Assembly (NCBI GenBank): GCA_028689615.1
Contig: JAQVCV010000008.1
Location: 5,843 to 69,842, forward strand
Origin: Bacteroidales bacterium
GTDB lineage: Bacteria > Bacteroidota > Bacteroidia > Bacteroidales > TTA-H9
Direction: 5' to 3'
Length of the DNA: 64,000 nucleotides
A program made the translations under genes and the position numbers. Below, piece by piece: positions 16,091-24,213 of the stretch (position 1 is the stretch's first letter; each line of letters opens with the position of its first letter). The notes under the pieces are model-generated. The model saw nothing but the letters and a program-made list of their open reading frames with translations, was not told the origin of the DNA and ran no database searches.

Positions 16091-16486
16091 ATGGAACCAA
16101 AAAAGAAAATTGTTTTAATTGCCGATGACGATATGGATTACCTCTTCCAGTTAAAAATGAAAGTGGAATCGATCGGTTTCGAGGTGATTGAAGCTGACAG
16201 CCAGAAAGAGGCCGAAAAAGTGATCGAAAGGGTGAAACCCGATCTGGCTATCTTCGATCTGATGATGGAAAACGAAGACAGTGGCTTTATTCTAAGCTAT
16301 AAAATGAAACGTCGCTACCCCGATGTCCCTATAATCATTGCCACTGCGGTGACATCAGAAACTGGAATCAGTTTCGACGGAGCCGACGAAGGGGCAAGTC
16401 GCTGGATTAAAGCCGATCTGTTTCTCGAAAAAGGGATGCGAACCGATCAATTGCAGCGCGAAATCAATAAATTGTTGAAATTGTAA
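16091..16486 (+). CDS. Stand-alone response-regulator receiver
   Basis: 131 residues, a single receiver (CheY-like) domain with no output domain. The acidic pocket is ADDD near residue 12, and the phosphorylatable Asp lies in AIFDLMM near residue 54. The usual K-P pair near the end is not standard: the region reads DLFLEKGM, so Lys is present but Pro is not. It lies between the hydrogenase-kinase and the receiver-kinase and is probably a phosphate shuttle between them, or acts by protein-protein contact. Gaps are 26 bases upstream and 16 downstream. Confidence 0.85.
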   Translation: MEPKKKIVLIADDDMDYLFQLKMKVESIGFEVIEADSQKEAEKVIERVKPDLAIFDLMMENEDSGFILSYKMKRRYPDVPIIIATAVTSETGISFDGADEGASRWIKADLFLEKGMRTDQLQREINKLLKL

Positions 16487-16502
16487 TTAAACTTATAAAA
16501 CA

Positions 16503-17636
16503 ATGGCCAACTTAAAAATATTAGTTGTTGACGATGAGCCTTTTATCAGGGCAGGTATTGATCGCATCCTTCGCAACTTTAAAGTGGATTATCCCTTTAT
16601 GGAAGAGCCTTTCGAGTTTTCAATCCTCGAAGCAGCCACCGGCGAGGAGGGGATAGAATCGATTGAGCGCGACAAGCCCGATATTATTCTGCTCGACAAT
16701 AAATTGCCTGGAATACAGGGAGTGGAGGTGTTGGAATACGTGAAAAAAAAGAAATACGACATCGTGGTGGTAATGATTACCTCGTTTGCCTCGCTCGATT
16801 TGGCTGTTAAAGCCACCAGCGACGGAGCTTACGATTTTATACCCAAACCTTTTACCCCTCAGGAACTTAAGTCGGCTATTGAAAGCATTACCAAGCATGT
16901 GTTTTTGGTAAGAATGACCAAACAGATGCAGGCCCAGGGAAAACAGATCAGGTTTCAGTTCCTTTCAGTTTTGTCGCACGAGTTGAAAGCCCCCTTAAAT
17001 GCTATTGAGGGCTATTTGAAAATGATGCACGAAAAACAATTAGGCGATAAAATTGACGATTACGACCAGGTGATAGACAGATCGTTGAAACGAATCAAGG
17101 CCATGCGAAACCTCATTCTCGACCTTCTTGATATGACCCGGATAGAGTCGGGGCAGAAGGAAAAAGACCTGAAACCCCTTAACTTGGTTGAGATTGCGCG
17201 CACATCGATGGATACGGCCAAACCGATGGCCATTCACAAAGAGGTGAAAATGGTTTTGAACGCTCCGTCGAACATTGTTTACGACAGCGACTCCAGCGAG
17301 ATGGAGATTATTTTCAACAACCTGGTATCGAACGCCGTTAAATACAACCGCGATGGTGGCAGGGTAGAGATAAACCTACTGGATGAACCCGGTCAGGTGG
17401 TGATTTCGGTTGCCGATACCGGAATTGGGATGACCGCCGAAGAAGTGGGACGGTTGTTTCAGGAGTTTGTGAGAATCAAGAATGAGAAAACCAAAGAAAT
17501 AACCGGCACGGGTCTTGGATTGTCGATCCTGAAAAAACTTGTTGAAACCTATGGCGGCAAGGTAACGGTAGAAAGCACTCCCGATGTGGGAACCAAATTT
17601 ACAGTAAATTTGCCCCGCAATTTGAAAGCAATATAA
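16503..17636 (+). CDS. Receiver-histidine kinase hybrid
   Basis: 377 residues. The receiver comes first (VVDDEP near residue 9, Asp in IILLDNKLPG near 65, Lys in PKPF), followed by HisKA (SVLSHELKAPLNAIEGY, about 155) and HATPase (N box NNLVSNAVKYN, G boxes DTGIGM and GTGLGLSIL). There are no membrane segments, so it is cytosolic. With the receiver at the N-terminus it probably takes phosphate or a binding signal from the upstream kinase and then controls its own kinase. No DNA-binding output is encoded in this operon other than Rex, so the final target is unknown. Confidence 0.88.
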   Translation: MANLKILVVDDEPFIRAGIDRILRNFKVDYPFMEEPFEFSILEAATGEEGIESIERDKPDIILLDNKLPGIQGVEVLEYVKKKKYDIVVVMITSFASLDLAVKATSDGAYDFIPKPFTPQELKSAIESITKHVFLVRMTKQMQAQGKQIRFQFLSVLSHELKAPLNAIEGYLKMMHEKQLGDKIDDYDQVIDRSLKRIKAMRNLILDLLDMTRIESGQKEKDLKPLNLVEIARTSMDTAKPMAIHKEVKMVLNAPSNIVYDSDSSEMEIIFNNLVSNAVKYNRDGGRVEINLLDEPGQVVISVADTGIGMTAEEVGRLFQEFVRIKNEKTKEITGTGLGLSILKKLVETYGGKVTVESTPDVGTKFTVNLPRNLKAI

Positions 17637-17647
17637 TACTGAATATT

Positions 17648-18292
17648 ATGGCCATCTCATTAAGATCGCTTCCCGATAAAACTGTTGAACGGCTTAGCCA
17701 GTACCGCCGCAACCTGCTGGTGTGCCTCTCAAAAGGTAAACAGCACATTTTTTCTCACGAAATTGCAAGTATTCACAACATTACTCCGGTTCAGGTACGC
17801 CGCGATCTGATGCTGATTGGTTATACAGGAACCCTGCGAAAAGGGTACGATGTGAAAGAACTCATCGAACTCATTGGAACCATCCTCGACAGCCGCGATG
17901 GATTGAAAGTTTGTGTGGTGGGTGTGGGAAACCTGGGCAGGTCGCTCATAAGCTACTTCAATGGCCGTCGCTCGAAATTAACCATCGTGGCTGGTTTCGA
18001 TACCAACCCCGAAAAGGTTGATAAAGTGTATGCCGGCGTTCATTGCTACCATTTCGATAAACTCACCGAAGTGATCCAGCGAGAAGGAGTTACTATTGCC
18101 ATCATCACTGTGCCTGCCGAACAATCACCCCATGTGGCCGAACACCTCGTTATTGCTGGTGTCAAAGGAATTCTTAACTATACCCCAAAATCGGTCAACG
18201 TTCCACCTCAGGTTTATCTGGAGGAGTACGACATGATCACCTCATTGGAGAAGGTCTCCTATTTTGTTAAGAAAAACTCCGGTTTGGAGTAG
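17648..18292 (+). CDS. rex: Redox-sensing transcriptional repressor Rex
   Basis: 214 residues. The N-terminal winged helix (about 1-80; RRNLLVCLSKGKQ, VQVRRDLMLIG) binds DNA, and the Rossmann domain (VVGVGNLGRSLISY, about 92) binds NADH/NAD+. Rex leaves DNA when NADH is high. Rex genes usually control fermentative and hydrogenase genes, and here it is the last gene of the hydCBA operon, 11 bases after the receiver-kinase. Rex-like palindromes cover the promoter of that same operon, implying autoregulation. Length is typical of the family. Confidence 0.92.
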   Translation: MAISLRSLPDKTVERLSQYRRNLLVCLSKGKQHIFSHEIASIHNITPVQVRRDLMLIGYTGTLRKGYDVKELIELIGTILDSRDGLKVCVVGVGNLGRSLISYFNGRRSKLTIVAGFDTNPEKVDKVYAGVHCYHFDKLTEVIQREGVTIAIITVPAEQSPHVAEHLVIAGVKGILNYTPKSVNVPPQVYLEEYDMITSLEKVSYFVKKNSGLE

Positions 18293-18352
18293 TCTGTAAG
18301 TTGTTGTTTGTTAGTTAGTATTGTGTACATATGCAAGGTTTGAAATGTTATT

Positions 18353-18387
18353 AAGGTATCAAAATACCTTTTATATGTTTACCTTTG
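18353..18387 (+). promoter_or_regulatory. hydG promoter with perfect palindrome
   Basis: AAGGTATCAAAATACCTT (18353-18370) is a perfect inverted repeat with 7-base arms and a 4-base centre. The -7 box TACCTTTG (18380-18387) follows ten bases later, 17 bases before the ATG at 18404. No good -33 box is seen, so the palindrome may be an activator or repressor site. Its core GTAT-N4-ATAC recurs at the rrf2 promoter (50484-50495). Confidence 0.6.
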
Positions 18388-18403
18388 CAGAAATTTTAAC
18401 ACC

Positions 18404-19831
18404 ATGAAGTTTAATCCAGAAAAATGCAGAATCAAAGACGAAAGGATGCAGCCTTTTATTGATGCTGACGAAATATGGGACTTGCTGCATAACACCGTAC
18501 CTGACCGCCAACGGGTGAAAGAGGTTATCAATCGGTCGCTCGATAAAAATCGCCTGACCCTCGAGGAGACAGCCGTACTCATCAATGCTACCGATCCCGA
18601 ACTGATCGAAGAGATCAAAGAGGGAGCGCGAGAGCTTAAAAAGAGAATTTATGGCAATAGAATAGTTCTGTTTGCCCCCCTTTATATTGGTAATAAGTGT
18701 GTAAATAACTGTCGTTATTGCGGTTTCAGATCCAGCAATAAAGAGGCAGTGAGGAAAACCCTATCCGATCAGGAAATAGTGCAAGAAATTGAAGCCCTTG
18801 AAGACAATGGCCACAAACGGCTGATTTTGGTTTATGGAGAACATCCTGAGTACGATGCCGATTATATTGCACACACCGCTCGTCTGACCTATTCAGTTAA
18901 GAAAGGAAAAGGGGAGATCAGGAGGGTGAACATCAACGCGGCCCCGCTCGAAATCGAAGGATTCAGAAAAGTGAAGGAGGCCGGAATTGGTACCTACCAG
19001 GTGTTTCAGGAGACTTACCATCCCGAGGTTTATAAGCTCTATCACTTAGGAGGCAAAAAGCGCGATTACAATTATCGTCTTACCTCGCTCGACAGAGCTC
19101 AGGAGGCTGGTGTTGATGATGTTGGGATTGGTGCGCTGTTTGGACTTTACGACTGGCGCTTCGAGGTGATGGGGCTTGTTCGCCATACCAACCACCTGGA
19201 AGCTTGCTACAATGTTGGTCCACACACCATCAGCTTCCCCAGGATTCAAGATGCTGCTATGCTCGATTTCGAAGGAAAATACCGCGTTACCGACGAGGAG
19301 TTTGCCCGGTTGGTTGCAATCCTTCGGTTGGCAGTGCCTTACACCGGGATGATTCTGACAGCCCGCGAAAGCCCTGCCCTGCGTCGCGAAGTGATGCAGT
19401 TTGGTGTGTCGCAGATTGATGGCGGCACCAAACTCGAACTCGGTAGTTACGCTGAAAGCCAGAACGAACAACAGAACCTGAATCGTGAGCAATTCATGAT
19501 AAACGACAGCCGGTCGCTCAACGAAATTATGGACGAACTCATTGGAAAGGATTACCTTCCCTCGTTCTGCACCGCCTGTTACCGTTTAGGACGCACCGGC
19601 GAACATTTCATGGAGTTTTCTGTCCCCGGTTTTATCAAGCGTTTTTGTTCTTCCAACGCCATACTCACCCTGGCCGAATATCTTATTGATTATGCTCCCG
19701 AAGCTACCGCCCGGAAAGGTTGGGAGTTGATTGAAAAACAGCTTGTTGGTCTTGAAGGATTTCAGGATGTTGAAGAAATAAAGCGACGTATTGACCGGAT
19801 TAAGGCTGGTGAACGTGATTTGTATTTTTAA
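18404..19831 (+). CDS. hydG: [FeFe]-hydrogenase H-cluster maturase HydG
   Basis: 475 residues, radical SAM tyrosine lyase that makes the CO and CN ligands of the H-cluster as an Fe(CO)2CN synthon. The radical SAM motif CVNNCRYC uses C99, C103 and C106. The C-terminal auxiliary cluster motif has the diagnostic spacing C-x2-C-x22-C (CTAC ... FC) around residues 387-413, which distinguishes HydG from ThiH. It sits 111 bases after rex with its own promoter. HydE and HydF, also needed for maturation, are not in this window and must lie elsewhere in the genome. Confidence 0.95.
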   Translation: MKFNPEKCRIKDERMQPFIDADEIWDLLHNTVPDRQRVKEVINRSLDKNRLTLEETAVLINATDPELIEEIKEGARELKKRIYGNRIVLFAPLYIGNKCVNNCRYCGFRSSNKEAVRKTLSDQEIVQEIEALEDNGHKRLILVYGEHPEYDADYIAHTARLTYSVKKGKGEIRRVNINAAPLEIEGFRKVKEAGIGTYQVFQETYHPEVYKLYHLGGKKRDYNYRLTSLDRAQEAGVDDVGIGALFGLYDWRFEVMGLVRHTNHLEACYNVGPHTISFPRIQDAAMLDFEGKYRVTDEEFARLVAILRLAVPYTGMILTARESPALRREVMQFGVSQIDGGTKLELGSYAESQNEQQNLNREQFMINDSRSLNEIMDELIGKDYLPSFCTACYRLGRTGEHFMEFSVPGFIKRFCSSNAILTLAEYLIDYAPEATARKGWELIEKQLVGLEGFQDVEEIKRRIDRIKAGERDLYF

Positions 19832-19842
19832 ATTCTATTGTG

Positions 19843-20100
19843 ATGAAAGAATTGAGGATTATTGGCTTGCTGATTACAGATCGCATTAAAGAAGCCGGAC
19901 AAACGCAAAAGTTGCTTACCCAATATGCCGGCATCATCAGATCGCGGCTTGGCTTTCACGAGGTAACCGAAGCCACATGTTCCAGAGCCGGAGTGATTCT
20001 GTTGCAACTGCAAGGATCGCCTGCCGAACAGGCTGAACTGGAGCAGGCACTCAGGGCTGTAAGAGGCGTTGAGATTCAACAGATGCGCTTCGAGTTGTAG
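19843..20100 (+). CDS. TM1266-type iron-only hydrogenase system regulator
   Basis: 85 residues from the ATG at 19843 (a GTG one codon earlier is also possible). Ferredoxin-like/ACT-type beta-alpha-beta fold: strands IIGLLITDR and GVILLQLQG with helices between, a family annotated as putative iron-only hydrogenase system regulator (TM1266). It lacks a DNA-binding domain. Members are found next to HydG or HydF, and here the start is 11 bases after the hydG stop. Whether it regulates transcription or binds a small ligand is not established. Confidence 0.8.
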   Translation: MKELRIIGLLITDRIKEAGQTQKLLTQYAGIIRSRLGFHEVTEATCSRAGVILLQLQGSPAEQAELEQALRAVRGVEIQQMRFEL

Positions 20101-20195
20101 CAGAATGCGTCAGGTGTTGATGAAGTTGTGTTTTGAAGAACTGGCTTCAATGAAATACAGAATGCAATACTTCAATCAGCACAGCGTTATACCGC

Positions 20196-20286
20196 GTCTT
20201 AGTGAAAATGCGAAGCATTTGAGCCTTTTAAGTGCCGACCCTTCGGTATTAGAGGCGGTTAATCCCGAATCGTTTCACTCTCGGGA
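20196..20286 (+). repeat. Dispersed structured element, copy B
   Basis: Second copy of the element at 2985-3084. Hairpins are AAATGC-GAA-GCATTT (20206-20220), TGCCGA-CCCT-TCGGTA with one G-U pair (20233-20248), and TCCCGA/TCGGGA (20263-20286). Stem 1 has different bases on both sides compared with copy A, yet pairs fully. Sequence between the hairpins is well kept (for example GAGTGCCGA / AAGTGCCGA). It fills most of the 20101-20484 gap between the TM1266-type gene and the RlmN-like gene; nothing else is recognisable there. Confidence 0.65.
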
Positions 20287-20484
20287 CGAAGATCGTACCG
20301 AGTCACCAGACGCAAGTTATTTTCGCAACTAGCGCAGCGATCTCATGCACGCCTGAAATATTTATTTTGTGCATAAAATCAAGTTGATTCGGTATAATTA
20401 CTGCTTTTGATCGTTGTGTTGATGAAGTTTGTATAAGCTTCCCGCCTTGTATTCGAAATTGGAAATTGCTGTATGTGTCCTTAT

Positions 20485-21534
20485 ATGAGTGATATAGAGG
20501 ATAATATTAATAAAAAATTTATTCATGGACTCGATATTCATGATTTAAGCCAGGCTTTGCTCGAGGTTGGTTGTTCGCCCGGAACCGAATTAAAGCTTGC
20601 AGTTTGGATTTATCGTAAAAGGATTTTTCGGACCGGTGCCATGAGCAATATGAATAAGAGCTGCCGAAGGCTGCTCGATGAGCATTTTTCTCTGGAACCT
20701 GTTTGGCCCATTTCAGTCTCAGAATCAACTGATGGATCGAAGAAGTACTTATTCAGGTTTCATGGTAACAGGTACGCCGAGGCAGCTTTGATCCCTTCGG
20801 GGAAACGTCTTACTTTGTGCATATCGTCGCAGGCAGGTTGTCAGATGGGTTGTTCCTTCTGTCAAACGGCCAGTCACGGTTTTCACGGTCAACTTTCGCA
20901 TCAGGAGATTGTGAGTCAGTTGGCAGGCATTCCCGAGTGCAGCAGGGTTACTCACGTGGTGGTGATGGGTATGGGTGAACCCTTCAACAACCTCGATGCT
21001 GTTCTTAAGGCACTTGATGTGTTTGCTGCCCCCTGGGGTTTCGCCATAGGAAAGCGAAACATAACCGTTTCAACAGTTGGTTTTTCTGAGAAACTCGAAA
21101 GGTTTATTCTCTCTTCGCCCTACAACCTCGCTGTAAGTCTCCATTCTCCTTTTTCCATTCAGCGGCAGGAGTTGATGCCGGTAGAGAAGATAGCACCAAT
21201 AGAATCGGTGGTGGCTCTGCTGCGTCAGCACCCAATTTTAAAGCCCAGGCGGTTGTCGTTTGAATACCTCCTTTTAAGTGGGGTGAACAACACCCAGCAG
21301 CATGCAGTGGCTGTAGCCGGTATGTTGAAAGGGCTGCGCTGTCATGTCAATCTGATACCTTTCAATTGGTTTCCGGGTAGTTTGTATAAGCCGCCTTCAG
21401 ATGCTGAGGTTCAACTTTTCAGAGACCAATTGGCCGGCTGCGGGGTAACCACTACCATCAGAAACAGCAGGGGTGCTGATATTGAAGCAGCCTGCGGATT
21501 GCTGGCTGCAAGGCGATTTCAGGACGTTGAATAA
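20485..21534 (+). CDS. RlmN/Cfr-family radical SAM RNA methyltransferase
   Basis: 349 residues from the ATG at 20485 (an ATG at 20473 is possible). Radical SAM motif CQMGCSFC near residue 120 in the context ISSQAGC, GMGEPFNN, and C-terminal RGADIEAACG holding the conserved Cys that carries the methyl group in RlmN. The N-terminal helical region (RKRIFRTGAMSNMNK) is like the RlmN accessory domain. RlmN methylates C2 of A2503 in 23S rRNA and A37 of some tRNAs. Overall spacing is a little divergent from textbook RlmN, so it may be a paralogue with a different target. Standing 3' of the hydrogenase island is probably chance. Confidence 0.8.
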   Translation: MSDIEDNINKKFIHGLDIHDLSQALLEVGCSPGTELKLAVWIYRKRIFRTGAMSNMNKSCRRLLDEHFSLEPVWPISVSESTDGSKKYLFRFHGNRYAEAALIPSGKRLTLCISSQAGCQMGCSFCQTASHGFHGQLSHQEIVSQLAGIPECSRVTHVVVMGMGEPFNNLDAVLKALDVFAAPWGFAIGKRNITVSTVGFSEKLERFILSSPYNLAVSLHSPFSIQRQELMPVEKIAPIESVVALLRQHPILKPRRLSFEYLLLSGVNNTQQHAVAVAGMLKGLRCHVNLIPFNWFPGSLYKPPSDAEVQLFRDQLAGCGVTTTIRNSRGADIEAACGLLAARRFQDVE

Positions 21535-21712
21535 CATCGGGCTGGATATACCGATTAGGTGGTGAAATTGAGAAGCGTTGAACACAGAAGCGGTTTCCCA
21601 ATAGGAATGTGGGAAGAACTATTTTCGCCGAAGGAAATCCCGGACTAAAATGGTCAACGCTATTCAGGCATTGACACAACCAATTTCAATTGCTACACAT
21701 TGACCCTATGAC

Positions 21713-21967
21713 TCAGAAGTCGAACAAATCGCCCAAAAATGATTCCCGTTTTTTCTTTTTGTAGTAGCCTTCCGAAGGATAGGGCTGCCTTTGGCTTTCG
21801 AAACCCTGATTCCTGTATTGGGTAGGTTGTGGTTCCACCGATCTTTCGATGATTTTATCCAACTCTCCACGATCAAGCCAAACCCCGCGACACTCGGGGC
21901 AATAATCTATCTCAACACCTGACCTGTCGGTCATAAGCAAATTTACCTGACATTTTGGACATTTCAT
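21713..21967 (-). CDS. TFIIB-type zinc-ribbon protein
   Basis: 84 residues. The N-terminal zf-TFIIB motif has CPKC at residues 3-6 and CPEC at about 23-26, followed by GVWLDRGELDKII, the family signature. The tail is polar, Tyr/Pro-rich and basic (YYKKKKRE), ending in SFLGDLFDF. Function is unknown; a zinc-binding adaptor is the common assumption. Stands alone on the minus strand. Confidence 0.8.
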   Translation of the reverse strand: MKCPKCQVNLLMTDRSGVEIDYCPECRGVWLDRGELDKIIERSVEPQPTQYRNQGFESQRQPYPSEGYYKKKKRESFLGDLFDF

Positions 21968-22134
21968 AGTATTTTCTTTGAAAATGAATAATATCGGCTG
22001 TGCAATCCGGTGAAGCCGGGGGCTGGTTTATTACACACATCCACAGCATCTAAGGTGCCAAACAAGATTCAACACTTCCGATTCGGTATATAAACCCTTT
22101 TATATGCAATTTGTTTATCTCATCCTGCTGTGGT

Positions 22135-22461
22135 TTACGGTAAATTGCTTATAAACCGACCTTCAGGAAGTTTTTCTCTAACCGAGTCAACTTTTGCAGA
22201 TAATCTCCCAAGGTTTCCCTTTTTTATATCAAGGTTCGCTGTAACGTACACCCGCTCGCTGTCGGGTTCGAGCAACTTGTAGCTCTTCGATACAACTTCC
22301 AGAGCCTGCTCAATTGATTCAGTTTCAACGATTGTAGCCATTGGGGTTAGTTGAAAATGGTAGCCTTCACTGTGAAGCATCGCTATTATTCGGCTCACGT
22401 AGATGCTGACACTCGATCCCTTATCGGTTGGGAACATGGCGAATTGGATGATTACTGACAT
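22135..22461 (-). CDS. MTH1187/YqgV-family thiamine-binding protein
   Basis: 108 residues from the ATG at 22461 (MSVIIQFAMFPTDKG); an upstream ATG at 22506 gives 15 extra residues with no family match. Ferredoxin-like fold with the typical start VIIQFAMFP and central TPMATIVE, matching the thiamine-binding UPF0045 family. A minus-strand -7 box TAACTTTG is at 22504-22511. Single gene, divergent from the response regulator at 22645. Confidence 0.75.
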   Translation of the reverse strand: MSVIIQFAMFPTDKGSSVSIYVSRIIAMLHSEGYHFQLTPMATIVETESIEQALEVVSKSYKLLEPDSERVYVTANLDIKKGNLGRLSAKVDSVREKLPEGRFISNLP

Positions 22462-22600
22462 GGAATGATGGGTGTTTTGATGAATATTATTCCTTATTAT
22501 CGGCAAAGTTACATGAATGTTGTGTTTTTGTTTTTCGATCCATGTAGCAAGGTTAATTATTTCTTAATCGCTTATTAACTTTCGTAAGGTTTTGTAAATC

Positions 22601-22608
22601 TAATTTTG
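22601..22608 (+). promoter_or_regulatory. -7 box TAATTTTG of the response regulator gene
   Basis: Exact TAnnTTTG match, 36 bases before the ATG at 22645, with TTTC (22580-22583) 17 bases upstream as a weak -33 box. Confidence 0.5.
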
Positions 22609-22644
22609 CACCCTGTTGTATTACTAATAAATGCTTAGTGCTTC

Positions 22645-23322
22645 ATGGAAGAGATGGCGCGTATTCTGTTGGTTGATGATGAAGATGATATTCTTGAATT
22701 TCTGGGTTATAACCTCAGAAAGGCTGGTTTTGATGTTCAAACAGCCCGCAACGGTAGAGAGGGGCATCAGGTAGCCTGCCAGTGGAAACCACATTTGGTG
22801 ATACTCGATATTATGATGCCCGAAGTTGATGGTATTGAAGCCTGTCAGTTGATAAGATTGACCCCGGAAATCGCCGATACCCTTGTAGTTTTTCTGACCG
22901 CCAGGGGAGAGGATTATTCGCAAATTGCTGGTTTTGATGCCGGTGCTGATGACTACATCAAGAAGCCGGTAAAGCCCAATGTGCTGATCAGTCGTATCAA
23001 GGCGCTTCTACGCAGGGTTAGTACACCTGAAAGCAGTCAGGAGATTATCCAGGCTCGCGATTTCATCATTGATAAAGAGCGGTATGTGGTGATAAAAGAT
23101 TCGCAGCAGATTGCATTGTCGAAGAAGGAATTTGAATTGCTGGTTTTTCTCACTTCCCGTCCGGGAAAGGTTTTCAGCCGCGACGATATTTTTGCTAATG
23201 TTTGGGGATCGGATGTTGTGGTTGGCGACCGAACAATAGATGTTCACATCAGGAAACTGAGGGAGAAAATTGGCGTGGAGAACATCAAGACCTACAAAGG
23301 AATTGGCTACAGCTACGTGTAA
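22645..23322 (+). CDS. OmpR/PhoB-family response regulator
   Basis: 225 residues: N-terminal receiver (VDDEDD, Asp in LVILDIMMPEVDG near residue 55, Lys in KKPVKP) and C-terminal winged helix (about 130-225; VGDRTIDVHIRKLREKIG, TYKGIGYSYV). PhoB-like proteins bind direct-repeat DNA when phosphorylated. No histidine kinase gene is next to it; the downstream gene is aroE on the other strand, so it is an orphan here. An alternative start is the Met at 22654. A 7-base inverted repeat (TAGGGCT/AGCCCTA, 23330-23359) follows the stop but without a T-run. Confidence 0.88.
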   Translation: MEEMARILLVDDEDDILEFLGYNLRKAGFDVQTARNGREGHQVACQWKPHLVILDIMMPEVDGIEACQLIRLTPEIADTLVVFLTARGEDYSQIAGFDAGADDYIKKPVKPNVLISRIKALLRRVSTPESSQEIIQARDFIIDKERYVVIKDSQQIALSKKEFELLVFLTSRPGKVFSRDDIFANVWGSDVVVGDRTIDVHIRKLREKIGVENIKTYKGIGYSYV

Positions 23323-23475
23323 GCAGGTGTAGGGCTTATCGATTATGGAATCAGCCCTAATGAGTGCTTGGGCAACCTGCAAAAAACGCATTATCAGGTA
23401 AAGCGGGCCAACTGCAAAAAGCTATCAGGATGTGTGGTTAAAGGTTTTGACATCGGAAGCATTAACTCTGGCTGT

Positions 23476-24213
23476 TTACCCGGAATTCCAGATTTCCCAA
23501 GCCTTGTTGGCTTGTGCAATGAGCATCTTATAGCCATTAATACCCACAGCTCCACGTTTTATTCCTTCTTTTAAAAAATTGGTTACAGGCGGATTGTAAG
23601 TCATATCGAACAGGAAATGACAGGGATCTATGCTCTCCCAGGGTAAGGGCAAATCTGCATCAAATCCTTTGGTTCCCACAGGAGTGCAATTCACAATGAG
23701 CGGGTGTTCCTGCATTGTTTTTCTATTCAACATGCTGTAAGTGATGCCGGATTCCGATGGCGTTCGGGACACGATCCGAAAACCAATCCCTTTATGTTTC
23801 AAACAGAATTGCATAGCTCTTGAAGCGCCGCCCGTACCCAAAATGAGCGCTGAGCCTTTTATAGAGGTCTCTTCCAGTGTTTTGAAGATTCCGGCCACAT
23901 CGGTGTTGAACCCTTTTAATCTTATTTTCCCATGGCTCCTTATGATTTTTACTGTGTTTACAGCGCCAATCTCGAGTGCTTCTTCTGAAATATCGTCAAG
24001 GAGAGGGATGATGGCTTGTTTGTAGGGAATCGTTACGTTAAACCCCTGCCAGTTATGAGAATTGTGCAAAAGGCCTGTCAACTGACCAAGGTCGGGGAGG
24101 CTGTACAAGGAGTAATCATGATCAACGAGTCCTTCTTTTGCCCACTTTAGTTTGAAAAAGTGTGCCGAGTAGGAGTGTCCCAGAGGATACCCGACGAGGC
24201 CAAACAGCTTCAT
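23476..24213 (-). CDS. aroE: Shikimate dehydrogenase
   Basis: 245 residues. The N-terminal substrate domain has GYPLGHSYSA (shikimate-binding Ser pair), GFNVTIPYKQ (catalytic Lys) and GAVNTV; the NADP domain has ILGTGGASRA; and the C-terminal end has NGYKMLIAQA. It reduces 3-dehydroshikimate in aromatic amino acid synthesis. The start overlaps the stop of the YqaA gene by one base (TAATG), and both probably follow the TPR gene as one transcript. Confidence 0.93.
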   Translation of the reverse strand: MKLFGLVGYPLGHSYSAHFFKLKWAKEGLVDHDYSLYSLPDLGQLTGLLHNSHNWQGFNVTIPYKQAIIPLLDDISEEALEIGAVNTVKIIRSHGKIRLKGFNTDVAGIFKTLEETSIKGSALILGTGGASRAMQFCLKHKGIGFRIVSRTPSESGITYSMLNRKTMQEHPLIVNCTPVGTKGFDADLPLPWESIDPCHFLFDMTYNPPVTNFLKEGIKRGAVGINGYKMLIAQANKAWEIWNSG

